Shown piece by piece: positions 37,950 to 50,634 of a stretch of DNA of 64,000 nt. How positions within the stretch are numbered: position 1 is the first letter of the stretch; every line of letters begins with the position of its first letter. The stretch is from Marsupella aquatica. Taxonomy: Eukaryota; Marchantiophyta. The notes under the pieces are model-generated. The model searched no databases, had not been told where the DNA came from, and worked only from the letters and a program-made list of their open reading frames with translations. The DNA is taken from contig OZ316893.1 of NCBI GenBank assembly GCA_973895155.1, positions 27,900,001 through 27,964,000 on the forward strand, written 5' to 3'. The position numbers were made by a program, and so were the translations under genes.

Positions 37950-38375
37950 TTGAACCTAGTAAGGCCTCTACATACGTACTTTTCGCGAACATCTGGCAAA
38001 TGGGTGAAGGTTTCATTGGTGCGCACTAACATGCAAAAGAGAGGTGTTAACAAGGAGCCACGGCGTAGCTGGAATGAAGTTGATGACAAGATCCATGAAT
38101 ATGTTGTAAAGGATATTGTCATCAACTTCAATCCATCTTCTGGGGGAGATTTTAGGGTCTTGAATGGATTTTTAGGCCATCCCCTTCAGGTAGTCTCACT
38201 GTCAAAACAATCGGGAAAATTGTTGGTCACAGTTTGTGTTGACAAACATTCAATTTCGAAGGTAGATATATCAGAAAAGGTATGCGAGTTGCTTCCTGAA
38301 GGTCGAAATGAACATATGCTAAATGATTTTGGCTTATGTACAAAAGTCCCTCCTCTAAATCAATTTCCTCTCTAG
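37930..38375 (+). CDS. Hypothetical protein fragment
   Basis: An open frame continues upstream of the ATG at 37950, with 'AAKELFKLNLVRPLHTYFSR' readable across it. It encodes a well-composed protein with SWNEVDDKIHEYVVKDIVIN and LQVVSLSKQSGKLLVTVCVD, ending at 38375. Composition is protein-like, not low-complexity. I do not recognise the family. It may be an exon of a larger gene or a captured gene fragment, because no start, promoter or further exons could be placed. Confidence 0.4.
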
Positions 38376-38599
38376 ATCAGGAGACGAAGGAATTTTCATA
38401 AAGGGCTCCAGTAATTACCTTTGGTGGACATGGACATTTCATACTTTCACAGAAGGCGGGTGGAAACATATTGCTCCGTTCATTTGTCTAGTTCATATGA
38501 GTAAAAGTTTTCCTTTCAAAGCAAAGGAATGAACATTTGTTATCTACTTTTGTTTTACTGAACCCCTGCTCTCCTTGAACCTGTGGAAGGACAAAATAG

Positions 38600-41150
38600 T
38601 GTACTCTTTCTTTCTTTTTTAATTTTTTTTTAAAGGGGAGATCCCCCACATCCCCCACAACTTTATGCCACCGGGAGACCCGGACAAAAGAAAACATCTG
38701 CCTGATAGGAGGAGGCAAGGAAAAAGACCAATTAATGGGGGCCAATGAGAAGAAGCACACCCAGAGAAAAAGGAGGACCCTCCCTACCAGACTGCCGGAG
38801 AGAGGGGCTAGTCAAAGATGGCAGGAGGGGGCCAAACAAAGCCAGATGGCAGAGAGTACCTATAACTAACATAGAACCAGAATGAACCAGAAGCAGCAAA
38901 CAAATAGCATGGAACCCAGCCAGACATCCAACTGATCACCAACTAAGTTCCTTCCTCCCTTGGCAGACCACCCAAATAAACCCTCCTGTCGTCAATGAGA
39001 GAACCCCGGGACCTTGATTACCAGGAACACTGATAAAGCTAGCCGAGGACAGTCCCATATGGTCCGCCAACCGGGACGAACCGCAAACATTGATCTGAGA
39101 AACCAACTGACCGAGGGGTTGTGCCGAATAGTTGCCATCATTCGATGTTTACTTCCCCCCTTCCCATACTCGCCTTAAGGCATTCCCCGAATACTTCGGT
39201 CTCCCAGAAGACAGATGGTTTGAGATTCCCCTGTGGATGCAATACTCTGCGCCTGCCAGCCAAGGCACCCCAATAACATGTGGGTAGCAATAGATACTCT
39301 GCAGGAGAGGACAGAATAACCTTACTCTGAGCCAGAAGAGATTCCTGATTGTTGAAACCACTCATTGGGACAGAGAATATCTTACTGCCATGGAGCAACC
39401 GACCAATCCGATTATCCCAATAATCCCAATTGTTCTCCAGCATACAAAGTAGCCTGCTCAAAGGAGGATGGATAGCTCAGAGAGAGTCGACCATATTGAT
39501 TGTCTTGGCCAGAATCCCTGCGATGAATACTGCCAAAAGCCCACACTAGATTATAAACTCAGACTGCCACTGACTACATTGTGTGATATCTATAGTCAAA
39601 CGATTCCCATAATTATCCAGATGATCATCTTATTCCTGCCTAGAGATCAGACATTATATCTGAATCATAGCTGGATAGAGAATAAGTGAAAAGAAGAATT
39701 TCTAATAATGCATGCTACGAGAGAAGATTCAAAAGCCAATCCAGGAGAGATTATGCTTCAAAGGAAAAGAAAATACATCTATCACTGCAAATAACAACTT
39801 TTTTTTTTTAACTTTTTGTTTTTGTTTTTGTTTTTGGGTTTCTTTCAGAAGAAAGAAAAAGGAAGCCAATATTGGTTGACAAGCGCCATCAACGAGTCCA
39901 TGGAAAAGGGCAAGGTGGAAATCTGCAAGAGAGGGCACCGGAGAACCACACAACCACCTGAATAGTGGGGTTCAACACCCAATAGAAGCAGCCGACAGAT
40001 GGCTGCAAAACGTGACTCCATAGACAAACACATCACTACTTGAGTGACAGAATCAGGGACTATTCGGCTATGGGAATGAACAAGGGTAGACAAAGGAACT
40101 TATTAATAGGGACAATCAGGAACCATCATCGAGGAACAGATGAAAGAAAAGAAGGATACTTATAGTAACCTCAAACAAACAGCGGGGAACAGTACGAAGA
40201 AAGTTGTATGGGAATATTATAAATAGACGATTGGTACTAAGAACAATGATCAAAAATACTTGGGATAAACAAAATGAGTATCAACGATGAGAACGATGGG
40301 CAAGAGGGCCTGAGATGAATTTTTCTGCGTAGTGCAAACGCATTTTTGTTTCTCAATGTCTGAGCAATAAGCCACCGCGTGGAGATGCTGAACAACGGCA
40401 GAAGCGGCAGCAAAAGGGGAATATACAACAAATATGTTCTGGAACAAACGAAGGTTACGATTTTTCTAGAGAAGCCACACTGTTTCATAAATTACATAGA
40501 TCCGAGCAGTGTGCCTTGGAGAATACCCAAGGGCCAAATCCAAGGTACTAGGGAAGGAATGGCCCCCCGGAAGATGAGAGAGAGTTGGTATTCTCTCAAA
40601 GAACTATATGGTTCTGTTCCAGGCGATAATTGCTTGCTGACAAGAGAAAAAGATGTGTTGATTATCTTCAACTCCTTGTCGGCAAGCTGGGCACCTGCCA
40701 TTTCCATGTCCACATTGTTGTGCGCGCTTGCCAGAGAATAGTCCAGCTGCAAGGACTCTCCATAAGAATATCTTTCCATGATTCGAAAGATCAGAACTCC
40801 AAAGTCTCCTCCATCGATGCTGCCAGATGGCACCAGAGTCAGATGTGCCCCATCTGGTATCTAATGCACAGAAGTCACCTTCAGACCTGTCCAATAGTTT
40901 GTACGCGTATGTGCTACTCATAATACGAGGGGACGGGTGATTCTGGAGACCCTTCCAGAACCATTGAGATTGAACGAAGGATAAAGATCGGGAAGGTGGC
41001 AGACCTGACTCGAGAAGAAAAATAATTCTAGAAAAGACAGCCAATTCTGAATCACTATACCCTCTCAACCTAGAGATACGGGACGAGAAGTCAATCCATT
41101 CAGAAGATTGCCAATTCCACAAATCCGAGATGGCTCTAATATTTATACGT
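38600..41150 (-). mobile_element. LINE (non-LTR retrotransposon) 3' remnant with zf-RVT domain
   Basis: The minus-strand frame 41122-40604 encodes a W-x3-W-x3-LW start, GKIFLWRVLAAGLFSGKRA and then CPAC-x8-H-x4-C (C144, C147, H156, C161), the zinc-binding zf-RVT domain found after the reverse transcriptase in plant L1-type LINEs. Sequence downstream on the same strand (to about 39140) has further broken frames of the same character. The polymerase domain itself is absent, as expected for a 5'-truncated LINE copy, and frameshifts show that it is dead. Confidence 0.65.
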
Positions 41151-41539
41151 GAATATGCTGTGATGATCCTTGGTATCCTTGGTATCCATGGTATCCATGG
41201 TAAAATAGTGTACTCTTTTACTATGCCAAGAACATTATTGACTACTCATGGTAAAATGGATCCACCAGGTTTTGTTTTGGGGACAGTGGTGGGGGCTTAA
41301 GTTTTTGCACAGGCTATTATTCTGTTAAACAGATGATTTAAAAATTAAATTAAAAACACACATGGGCTCCCTCAGGAGGGGTCAGGGGTAGAGACGGGTA
41401 CATTTGGTACCTGGTTTTAAAAAGCATTGTACATGCATAGGAGCCTTTCTCATTCGGACATGAATTGAATAATGTCCCTTTGGAGCCACATGTACACTGT
41501 TTACAGTAGTTTACTTAATGTAACTACCACAACTACATT

Positions 41540-42060
41540 ATCAGGACTCTTTACGTGTTACATGAAGACGTTAAGCCCGACGTCTCCTTGCCGCTAAAGA
41601 AAGGCGTCACACTTGACGTGAATGAGGGCACGTTTTGTACGAAGTAATGAAGGTTACAGTTTACATCGTTCTCTACATTGTTACATACGTCTCAATGTAC
41701 TACGTTACCTATTAACATCATAAATAGAGTCGTTATTTTGGATGCAGATTGAACAGGAAAATCACCATATAACATCGTTTAAAATGACGTTAAGGTCATA
41801 TTACGTAGTTTGTGATGTCGTTAATGATGAGTCTGTCCCAGACGTATGAGTAGTAAGTCGTTTGAGGCTTGGTATAGATGGTGTTAACGAGAACGTTTGA
41901 AAATAGTACCAAGAATGGAGAGACATGAATGGAGTGCCGTTTAGGGTAAACATTAATCTTGTATGTCACATCCTTCCAGGCTACCTTAGTTGGGTGGGCT
42001 TTAGGTTTAGGTTCATATACACATGGAATACACATAAAATAGACATATGAGTCGGGAATG
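41540..42060. other. AACGT/GACGT-rich intergenic stretch
   Basis: The tetranucleotide ACGT occurs more than ten times in about 500 bp in contexts such as 'gacgtt', 'gacgtc', 'tacgtt' and 'aacgtt'. The same habit is seen in the intron at 51051-51351. No coding frame is supported, although one minus-strand ORF (42125-41796) spans part of it. Confidence 0.4.
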
Positions 42061-42349
42061 CCACTATAAATGGGTGGCGTCAAAATTCTTTGCCAAAAAT
42101 GTACAACATGCAGGTGGACGTCCACCTAGTCATGCATGGTATACCCTAATGCCGCTGAGAGCGGCTCCTATCACGTCCAGACCTGCGAACAGAAAAAGCA
42201 GGCGGTGCCTTCGACTATTTGCCTTGGGGCTGCAACTCGTACCGAAGTGGATCCTCCTCTGAACTACTGCTACCAGACACCAACTCCGCAGCTCCACTGC
42301 CTCTCCTCCTCGGGACTACATCTCTAGTGCCACTGGGTCCCCTAGTGGC

Positions 42350-42460
42350 ATCCCTCTCGACACGGCTCCTCCTCCTTTCTCTATGTCTCTCCCTCCCTCC
42401 CCCTCTCTCCCTCTCTCCCTCCCTCCCCCTTCTCTCTCTCTCTCTCTCTCTCTCTCAAGA
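42350..42460. repeat. CT-rich microsatellite
   Basis: A polypyrimidine run of CCCT, TCCC and finally about fifteen uninterrupted CT units lies at roughly 42365-42456. Confidence 0.9.
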
Positions 42461-42469
42461 AAAGAGTAT

Positions 42470-43576
42470 GATAAGCCACTAATGATTCCCATGGCTAAGG
42501 ATCATGATCTCATCATATGTGGGTAGGTCCCATGACATGCACTACGGACATATACCCCCTGTCACCTGATACAAGGATAAAGTTAAAACTAAAATCCAGA
42601 ATAACCAGGAGATAATCATCCGGCCACCAGAGCCATTGATTTATTCCCAAAACATCTGGGCCACACAAAACAACCAGATACCAAAGCCCATGACCTAAAA
42701 AGCAAGCCAAGATAGCGGTGCTACCAAGTCCAGCCATCCAGCCACAGAGCTTACATTTCTCTGAAAACACTCGATAGGTGAAGAAGCACACACCATGTGG
42801 GGAGCATAGGCTGACATGCATGGCAGAGTAAGAGGACACACTGCACTGGCAAGAAGATCGTGGGACCAGCAGCGCAGGCCAAGGATCAGGGACTGCTGAG
42901 GCAACACAGTGACACACAGCCTGTCGTGGCTCAATGGGAACCCCACCAAATCAGGTGCTAAGCTCACATTTTTTTACAGCAGATGTTGCTCCTTCTTTTC
43001 TATTCCATTCACGACATATTGGTATGCATTAATGTGATGTTGGAGTTAATAATAAAAAGGAACATAACAAGGCTTGGGAGACTCGACTTTTTCCGGCCCA
43101 TGTCTCCCCGCAGCCGTCTAGACATCGCTGTAGAACATGGGACTAGAAATTGTGCCTATTAAAGCACAATCTCGATCCAATGGCGGGGGCTGAACGAAGA
43201 CATTGGAATTGTGAATGAAAACAGTCCGTCCATTCCTGGTAAAAGAATATGGTCCATGCTCAATGCTGTGGACACAACGTTTGAGTACAGCTGTCACCAA
43301 GCAGAGCTCAGCATCGAAAGATACTCAGCTTTATAGACCTAGTTGTTTTGAAAATGGACAGTTTATAAATAAGAGTCGCTATACAGAATAAGCATGTCTG
43401 ACTTCCATGGTTAATAGACGTTCGTAGTACCAAAAACTATATGTGTGAATGTATGTGTGAATGTATGATCGATACTCTACATATGATTGAATGTTGAATC
43501 AAGGAATGGCCAATAGAGAACAATAGGACCTGCTTTAATGTAGGATGTAATATATCTATGGATATCTATATATAAT
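42470..43576. other. No supported gene before the retroelement
   Basis: Minus-strand frames at 42513-42967 are Cys/Trp-rich and overlap without a consistent frame. No motif is recognised. AT-rich sequence with 'tatgtgtgaatg' repeats at 43440-43460 leads into the terminal repeat of the retroelement. Confidence 0.35.
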
Positions 43577-44957
43577 ATCTCTCTCTCAATACATGAAGAT
43601 AGAATATGCCAAGATGTTCAAAACAAAAGATTAGAGCAAGTACAGATAGGCCAGAGAGTACAGTAGAGACGTTACGCAAAATATGTAAAACATAGTAATG
43701 TTTACACCTTATATATGTAATATTAAAGTCCTGTAAAAATATCCCTATTAAACACGTACGCTGCACCAGCACCCTTTGATCACATCAAGTACAATAGGGT
43801 ACTCCAACTCTCGTAAGCTCATACTTCACTAGCGGCTACCCTAAACTCTGGACATCCGCTACTTAAGACTCCCCCACACAAACAAATTTTCATCCACACA
43901 TTTACGCATGAGCACATTTTTTGAGTAAGTTCCTAGCTCCTCTGTTCCTAGATCCTCTGTTCACAGCACGACTAGCACTTCTCGCACGACATTTTTAGGA
44001 CCACTGAGAACGGCCACAGCAGCACTACATCACAGCCTGACACACACACGGAAATCGCCCTGCAGCAACAACAAACTCAGCATGGCTCGTACCAATCAGG
44101 TATACACTCATAAAACATCCATCTTTTTCAATGAATTTTTTCCTCGTTTTTTGCTAGCCTAGTATCGGTTCATGTCTCCCCGTTACCGCCGCGGCTAGAG
44201 GTAGCAGAAACATGGAACAGGGATTGAATGCAAATAACTTTTAATCCCGCCCCGGGGACGGGGGCTGAAAGACGACCCTGGGGTTTGTGATGCAGAATAT
44301 GTCTACTGTATTCCGATGCTAGTTGAGGGTCCACATCAGGCAGATTGACTTGCTGCTATGATGAACTGCGTAGAATGTCCGGCTTCAAGAATGAAGAGGA
44401 TCGCCTTAACTTTTTTTGTATGCTTCTAACCGTGGCCCCTAATACTGACTATCGACTGTCGGCAGTTAGCATTCCAGAAGGTTTCTTTTCTGAGATTACA
44501 GCGACACGATTCCGGCACATCTAACTTCCGATAAACTTAGATTTATTGTAGAATGGTTAAATACTGACTTTACGTTGACCATTGCCTAACGTATGAACAA
44601 TAGTTATTAATGGCAGAACTTCATCATTCTATTCTACTCACGACTCTGTTTAGAAAGATCGCGCACGACCTGACCACTTGCCTGGATTACATAACGCTTT
44701 TCTGTCAATTTCTACTTACGATCTTGTTTAAATATTTCTGGTCTAAATCATTTGGTACGCATGAATAAATTCTTGATTAAGTGTCTATCTATGGTACACC
44801 TCGATAACATGAATGACTTGGTATGTGGAGTATTAATAGAGACATGACTGGTTACCAAGACTCTATGCTGTGATGACTTTGCCTATGTGTGGTGATTTAG
44901 TACAGACTTGACAGTGGCCTTGACTGGGTGTTTTTTCTATGAAAATTATCTCTCTCT
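43577..44957 (+). repeat. 5' long terminal repeat of the retroelement
   Basis: It runs from a short CT run followed by 'atacatgaagatagaatatg' to 'gtttttt-ctatgaaaattatctctctct'. It matches 49252-50634 almost base for base; examples of differences are a 4-5 bp change near 43669 against 49346 and single substitutions. The high identity implies a fairly young insertion. No ORF of note is inside. Confidence 0.85.
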
Positions 44958-45022
44958 AACATATACCACTTCTCCGATTGGGTTCGGAGGACCGCTGTCA
45001 ATCCTGATACTAATATAGACAT

Positions 45023-46544
45023 ATGCGCATGACTGTTCACAGAAGAGATGGATACGGGAACTCCAATCTCTTGGATATATGGATGACATACCACGCCCTT
45101 GTAATATGGCCATTCAAGTTACATTGGCTTCCATTTTGGCAGCATGAAATCCATACTGCCATACAGACACATGATCGAGAGGTCATGAGCCGTGGGATAG
45201 ATGACGAACCAGGTCAGTTACTACTTCATGTACTCGGAATCTCCGAATGGTTTACCATTTTCCATGCTGCCGGTTGTGTTGGTACCACTGCCGCACTCGA
45301 AAATCTAGATGAATATAGTAACTGCCTGTCTAGCTTTGAAATATCGATGAAGAGGAGCTCGAGCAGGCCAGGCTAATCGGACAAAAGATTGCGACGATGC
45401 TCTCTTATACCCCGAATAGCAATGTCACAAATGATAGTTTCTCATCATCGAACGCCTCTGACGTCGCAACCAAACTTCGCGCCAATCCATTACTTAATAC
45501 TGAATGGCTATCGCCTGAGGAACGTATTGCATTTAATGAGTCTATAGAAGGTGCTCAGTCATCCCAGAGAGAATTAGACGATTCAAAAAAAGATGGTGAA
45601 CCATTCGTTCCTAACACTCCACCTAGATTTCTAGAATGGGAGTCCTCTAAGGTTGACTGTTGTATGTGGCGGATTCCAAACATCAACAACCTGGCTCCAC
45701 TGTCTGTCAGTATGTGGAAAGCATGGGCTTCCTTATCCCCTGAAGATATCAACAGTTGTCGGGAGAATGCTTTACGTGGTTTCTCATGGATCGAGAAATC
45801 TCCCATGTATGTTACGCGATGGCCCATGACTGTATTTGGTGCACCTAAATACAAATGCCCTATCGATGCGGGTGTCAAAATTTGAGGTAACTTCGTTACC
45901 AACACGTCACGCTCAACACAGGAACACAAGACCAAACTTTGGAATTGGCACCGACCATTTCTTCGATGTACCTACAGTGCTTCATCCAAAAATGGGTGCA
46001 TGGGCCAAATCGTGTGGTTTGACCATGCCATATGGTACATGGCTAATCACCTTGAATTATTTTTTAATGCATCGACAGCACAAGGTCGACTGGTACTAAT
46101 GATGAGTTTTCTGGGAGGAGATGCACGCCGTATCGTTATGGACCAAGTGGCCTTCATCTTGGTGCAACAATTCATTCTTGACGCTGCTGGAGAGCAACTC
46201 GTCGACCCGAACGCATAGTTACTGGCAAAATACGGTAATGCCTCTGGGGCGCGCATTATCGAGGCTCTTATCAAACCTGGGGAATTTTCTGATCAAACTC
46301 CAGCTCCTAAACGAAAATGGAACCTCAATCAGACCCCTGCTTCTGACCTTGCCAAACAAAAAGGCATATACGCCAATCAAACGCCACAACGAGGACGAGG
46401 CCGTGGAAACTACTCATGGCAGCCACAGACTCCTAATTCATCTTTAGGTGCTCCTAGCCAATTTGCGGGCCCACAGTCTTGCGCCAGTACCCCATCGTCT
46501 GATAACGGCCAGTCACCACTGCAACGACGTAATCTTCACTTTTA
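45023..46544 (+). pseudogene. Gag-like ORF1 of the retroelement
   Basis: The frame starts ATG 45023, shifts by one base near 45345 (EEELEQARLIGQKIATMLSY is in the second frame), then reads through an in-frame TGA at 45883-45885 and a TAG at 46216-46218 to a true stop at about 46544. Visible features are a hydrophobic middle (IVWFDHAIWYMANHLELFF) and a C-terminal RG-rich nucleic-acid-binding-like tail (QRGRGRGNYSW) followed by Ser/Pro/Gln-rich sequence. A gag-like or ORF1 role is inferred from position and the RG tail; I recognise no domain. Confidence 0.55.
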
Positions 46545-46882
46545 AATAGCTATGGGTACTTAGCAGTAGGCAAATAAACCACTAACGTGTTTAAGTTATG
46601 ATGCACGTATTATGGCTTCTATAGTAGTACATAGAGAACCAGTAAAACGTTACATTACAGCTTTCCATTCCTACTTAGTGTTTGCTGATACTTAAAATGT
46701 TTTGATTAACCACCATCCTAGGTTAACTTTTATGTTCAGTCTCGTATTCAATCAACCTTGCAATCAACTTAGAGCGGTTATACTTAATGGGTCCAAAAGT
46801 TTAGCAGAACACATCGTCTAGCATCAATACAGGCAAACATCACTACACCTCCGGATCTAATAGACATCACACTATATATTCT

Positions 46883-49051
46883 TTGTTTGTGTGTTCAGAT
46901 GATCGGCAGCTCGTTCAACTTCCACACGGTCGCTTCTCTATTTCCCGGAATCCTGACCATACCGGCATACGATTCATACATCTCTTATACACTAGTAGAG
47001 CTTTTGAATGGCTACCGCTACGCCTAATCTTTACACAATGCCTGTCACAAATTAATGCATCTGATTCCATTCCCGCGCTAGATTCTATTTGTTTTAGTTG
47101 GAGATATACTCCCCCGATTTCCACACTGTGCTATCACCCAACCCAAGTCTTCTGCGATTTTGAGTGTATGAACCTTGCTTCTGATCAGACGACATGTTGC
47201 TGTCAGACTAATCGGTTAAAAAAATTCCTTGATCCACTTACACGAAATGAGCACCAACTTCCATCCACCAAATATAACATCCATGTGCGCACCACTGACT
47301 TAGGGCTCATCCATGACAAGCATCTCAGATCTGCACTTTCCTCTAGACTCAATCACATCATACCACAGGCTACTACTTTTAACGATGCATTCCAGGAAAT
47401 TGTAAGAGCTTGGGATAACGTGTGCAACATTTTACAACTATCTGAGATTCTTATCAACTTCGGCACTGAGGCCCTTCACAACATCTGTCACACCTTGTGG
47501 TCAACCGGTAAGCAACGCAATATTGGAAGACATCAACGACACTTACAAGGACAACTATCTACAACGGCCATCTCCAAATACGATATCTCCTCGAGCATCT
47601 ATATTTTTCCGGCCTTGATAAGGCTGCTAACAACGTTTGCATCATGTGCATCCACCATATTCGAATACAGGCCCTACATCGACTACAAGGCGAAGACTTC
47701 ACTCTCGACTCACGACTACTCAAAGATGTAGTCAATACGTGCCAAGCACAAATTGAGGAGCTCATCCCCGAAATCGTATTTTGGTATGCTGGTCTTCCGT
47801 TCCTTATGGCGTCATACAAGTTGCACAAACACAAATATCGGTGGATTACCAATGCTGCTTCATGCATTTTTTCAGGACTTACTCGTATCATCACAATGAT
47901 CCTTGGCCAAATTTCCATCGAACTCAAAGCCTGGGCATTCAAACAGTCTGAATATCTACGTACTTTCTTTCGAGTAGAGACCACATTTTTTTGGGTTATT
48001 GATTCTTTATATGAGTTTACGTTGAATCTACCACCCAACATACACTATTTGTATGTTGCGGACATCACTAGATGCTACGAAACCATTCCACTGTCTGGTG
48101 ACGATAATCTGCCCGATGCCATTAGCCATGTTGCCAAAATTGCCTTTTCACACCACAACTCCTCTCGACGAAGGCAAGAGAAACTTTGGATAAACATCGA
48201 CTTGACCACGGGTCTTGCCAAAGAAGCTCGTTGGGCATGCCGTATGCCTGGGACATCATGCTGGATTGAATTTTCATTGGAGCGCTTCATACGACTGCAG
48301 ACATGGCTAATACAACACTATTACATTCGACTTGGAGATCAAACTTGGCGACAGTCTACTGGCATTCCCATGGGATTTTCGTGCTCCCCACAATGGTGCA
48401 ACCTTTACTTTGTTTCATACAAAATCAGATTCGTCCAAAGGTTAGCTCGACTAAAACAACATACACTACTCAATGACTTTCATTTCACGTACCGGTACAT
48501 TGACAATTTCTGCATCCTTAACAATCACAACATAAGTCAATTCTTGGACACGTCAGCACCACGTACACCGGATAATCCATATTGGATATATCCTCTACAC
48601 ATTGTCTCTATGCAACCAGAAATTGATACTCACAAGCCTGGACATCCCACTATCGGCACGTCTGGACATTTTCTCAATGTCCATATTGACATACTGAACC
48701 AACATAGCGGCTTCTTTGAAACCACCCAATTTGACAAACGTCACTCCCTTCCATTCCCTTTTCAGCAATACATCCAATTTCGGTCTAATCGACCTGTGAG
48801 ACAGTCCTACAATATTGTCCTTCTCACAGGTGGTCCCTATTTTGCATATGGCTAGTAACGCTGACCTGGCCTTTTGTGAAATTCGTATTGTTGTCAACAC
48901 TCTAGTAAACAATGGCTTTTTTCAGTCCCGCCTAGATCGAATAAGCTTTAAATTTTGTACAACCAAATCCTTCTCGGGAATACGCTTCCCACTAGATAAC
49001 CTTATTACGCTTTTACTTGAACACATGAACTGGCGCGCTGTCCACATGTAA
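46883..49051 (+). pseudogene. Reverse transcriptase ORF2, PLE-related type, frameshifted
   Basis: The first frame (46883-47731) has CCCQTNRLKKF and HVRTTDLGLIHDKHLRSAL. A shift near 47540-47600 leads to the frame with LDKAANNV (47614-47637) and the main RT part from 47644. Within that 403-aa frame, motif A is YVADITRCYETIP (Asp140), motif B is RQSTGIPMGFSCSP (about 226-239) and motif C is YRYIDNF (275-279), followed by DKRHSLPF (354-361). Another shift near 48812 joins the final NADLAFCEIRIVVNTLVNNG block ending at 49051. Motif C has Asn in place of the usual second Asp. Confidence 0.65.
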
Positions 49052-49096
49052 ACAAATATAGCGAGGAGATGTCAAAAGAGGAGAAGTTGTGAGTAT

Positions 49097-49192
49097 GGTA
49101 TGCACTCCCCGTCTGGGGTGAGTGCAATGCACTCCCCGTCTGGGGTGAGTGCAATGCACTCCCCGTCTGGGGTGAGTGCATACCGCACTCAC
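49097..49192. repeat. 27-bp hairpin minisatellite inside the retroelement
   Basis: Three head-to-tail copies of 'atgcactccccgtctggggtgagtgca'-type units (27 bp), each an imperfect inverted repeat: 'tgcactcccc' pairs with 'ggggtgagtgca'. The block starts 'gtatgcac' and ends 'gtgcatac'. It sits just before the 3' terminal repeat. Confidence 0.85.
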
Positions 49193-49232
49193 TACTGATG
49201 GGGGTGCCGCTACCATGGGTATATGGAGGTGG

Positions 49233-49233
<1 letters not shown>

Positions 49234-49265
<32 letters not shown>
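49234..49265. repeat. CT microsatellite at the inner edge of the 3' repeat
   Basis: About fifteen CT units directly precede 'gatacatgaagatag', the start of the 3' terminal repeat. The 5' repeat has only a short CT run at the same place, so the run has expanded in one copy. Confidence 0.9.
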
Positions 49266-49268
<3 letters not shown>

Positions 49269-50634
49269 ACATGAAGATAGAATATGCCAAGATGTTCAAA
49301 ACAAAAGATTAGAGCAAGTACAGATAGGCCAGAGAGTACAGTAGACGTTGTGCAAAATATGTAAAACATAGTAATGTTTACACCTTATATATGTAATATT
49401 AAAGTCCTGTAAAAATATCCCTATTAAACACGTACGCTGCACCAGCACCCTTCGATCACATCAAGTACAATAGGGTACTCCAACTCTCGTAAGCTCATAC
49501 TTCACTAGCGGCTACCCTAAACTCTGGACATCCTCTACTTAAGACTCCCCCACACAAACAAATTTTCATCCACACATTTACGCATGAGCACATTTTTTGA
49601 GTAAGTTCCTAGCTCCTCTGTTCCTAGATCCTCTGTTCACAGCACGACTAGCACTTCTCGCACGACGTTTTTAGGACCACTGAGAACGGCCACAGCAGCA
49701 CTACATCACAGCCTGACACACACACGGAAATCGCCCTGCAGCAACAACAAACTCAGCATGGCTCGTACCAATCAGGTATACACTCATAAAACATCCATCT
49801 TTTTCAATGAATTTTTTTCCTCGTTTTTTGCTAGCCTAGTATCGGTTCATGTCTCCCCGTTACCGCCGCGGCTAGAGGTAGCAGAAACATGGAACAGGGA
49901 TTGAATGCAAATAACTTTTAATCTCGCCCCGGGGACGGGGGCTGAAAGACGACCCTGGGGTTTGTGATGCAGAATATGTCTACTGTATTCCGATGCTAGT
50001 TGAGGGTCCACATCAGGCAGATTGACTTGCTGCTATGATGAACTGCGTAGAATGTCCGGCTTCAAGAATGAAGAGGATCGCCTTAACTTTTTTTGTATGC
50101 TTCTACCCGTGGCCCCTAATACTGACTATCGACTGTCGGCAGTTAGCATTCCAGAAGGTTTCTTTTCTAAGATTACAGCGACACGATTCCGGCACATCTA
50201 ACTTCCGATAAACTTAGATTTATTGTAGAACGGTTAAATACTGACTTTACGTTGACCATTGCCTAACGTATGAACAATAGTTATTAATGGCAGAACTTCA
50301 TCATTCTATTCTACTCACGACTCTATTTAGAAAGATCGCGCACGACCTGACCACTTGCCTGGATTACATAACGCTTTTCTGTCAATTTCTACTTACGGTC
50401 TTGTTTAAATATTTCTGGTCTAAATCATTTGGTACGCATGAATAAATTCTTGATTAAGTGTCTATCTATGGTACACCTCGATAACATGAATGACTTGGTA
50501 TGTGGAGTATTAATAGAGACATGACTGGTTACCAAGACTCTACGCTGTGATGACTTTGCCTATGTGTGGTGACTTAGTACAGACTTGACACTGGCCTTGA
50601 CTGGGTGTTTTTCTATGAAAATGATCTCACTCTC
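49252..50634 (+). repeat. 3' long terminal repeat of the retroelement
   Basis: Near-identical copy of 43577-44957, ending 'ctatgaaaatgatctcactctc'. The stop codon of the minus-strand gene that begins in the right flank falls inside its last few bases (50627-50629). Confidence 0.85.

Larger units (their letters stand above)
43577..50634 (+). mobile_element. Retroelement with long direct terminal repeats, gag-like ORF and Penelope-related-type RT
   Basis: About 7.06 kb is bounded by two direct repeats of about 1.38 kb and holds a gag-like frame (45.02-46.54 kb) and an RT frame (46.9-49.05 kb), both on the plus strand. I see no integrase, RNase H, protease or GIY-YIG motif. RT motifs resemble Penelope-like/TERT-side polymerases rather than gypsy or copia. 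Animal proteins of this kind share a Cys cluster plus HVxTxDL, a DKAANN motif and a DKR...F C-terminal block, and all three are present here. The element is disrupted by frameshifts and stops. Its ends lie in CT-repeat sequence, so the target duplication is unclear. Confidence 0.7.

Noticed and set aside
47559-48041. 160-aa ORF on the minus strand inside the RT region
   Set aside because: It is a shadow of the plus-strand RT frame, which carries all recognisable motifs.
43577-50634. Classification as a gypsy or copia LTR retrotransposon
   Set aside because: Despite LTR-like ends no integrase, RNase H or protease motif is visible, and the RT motifs are of the Penelope-related type.
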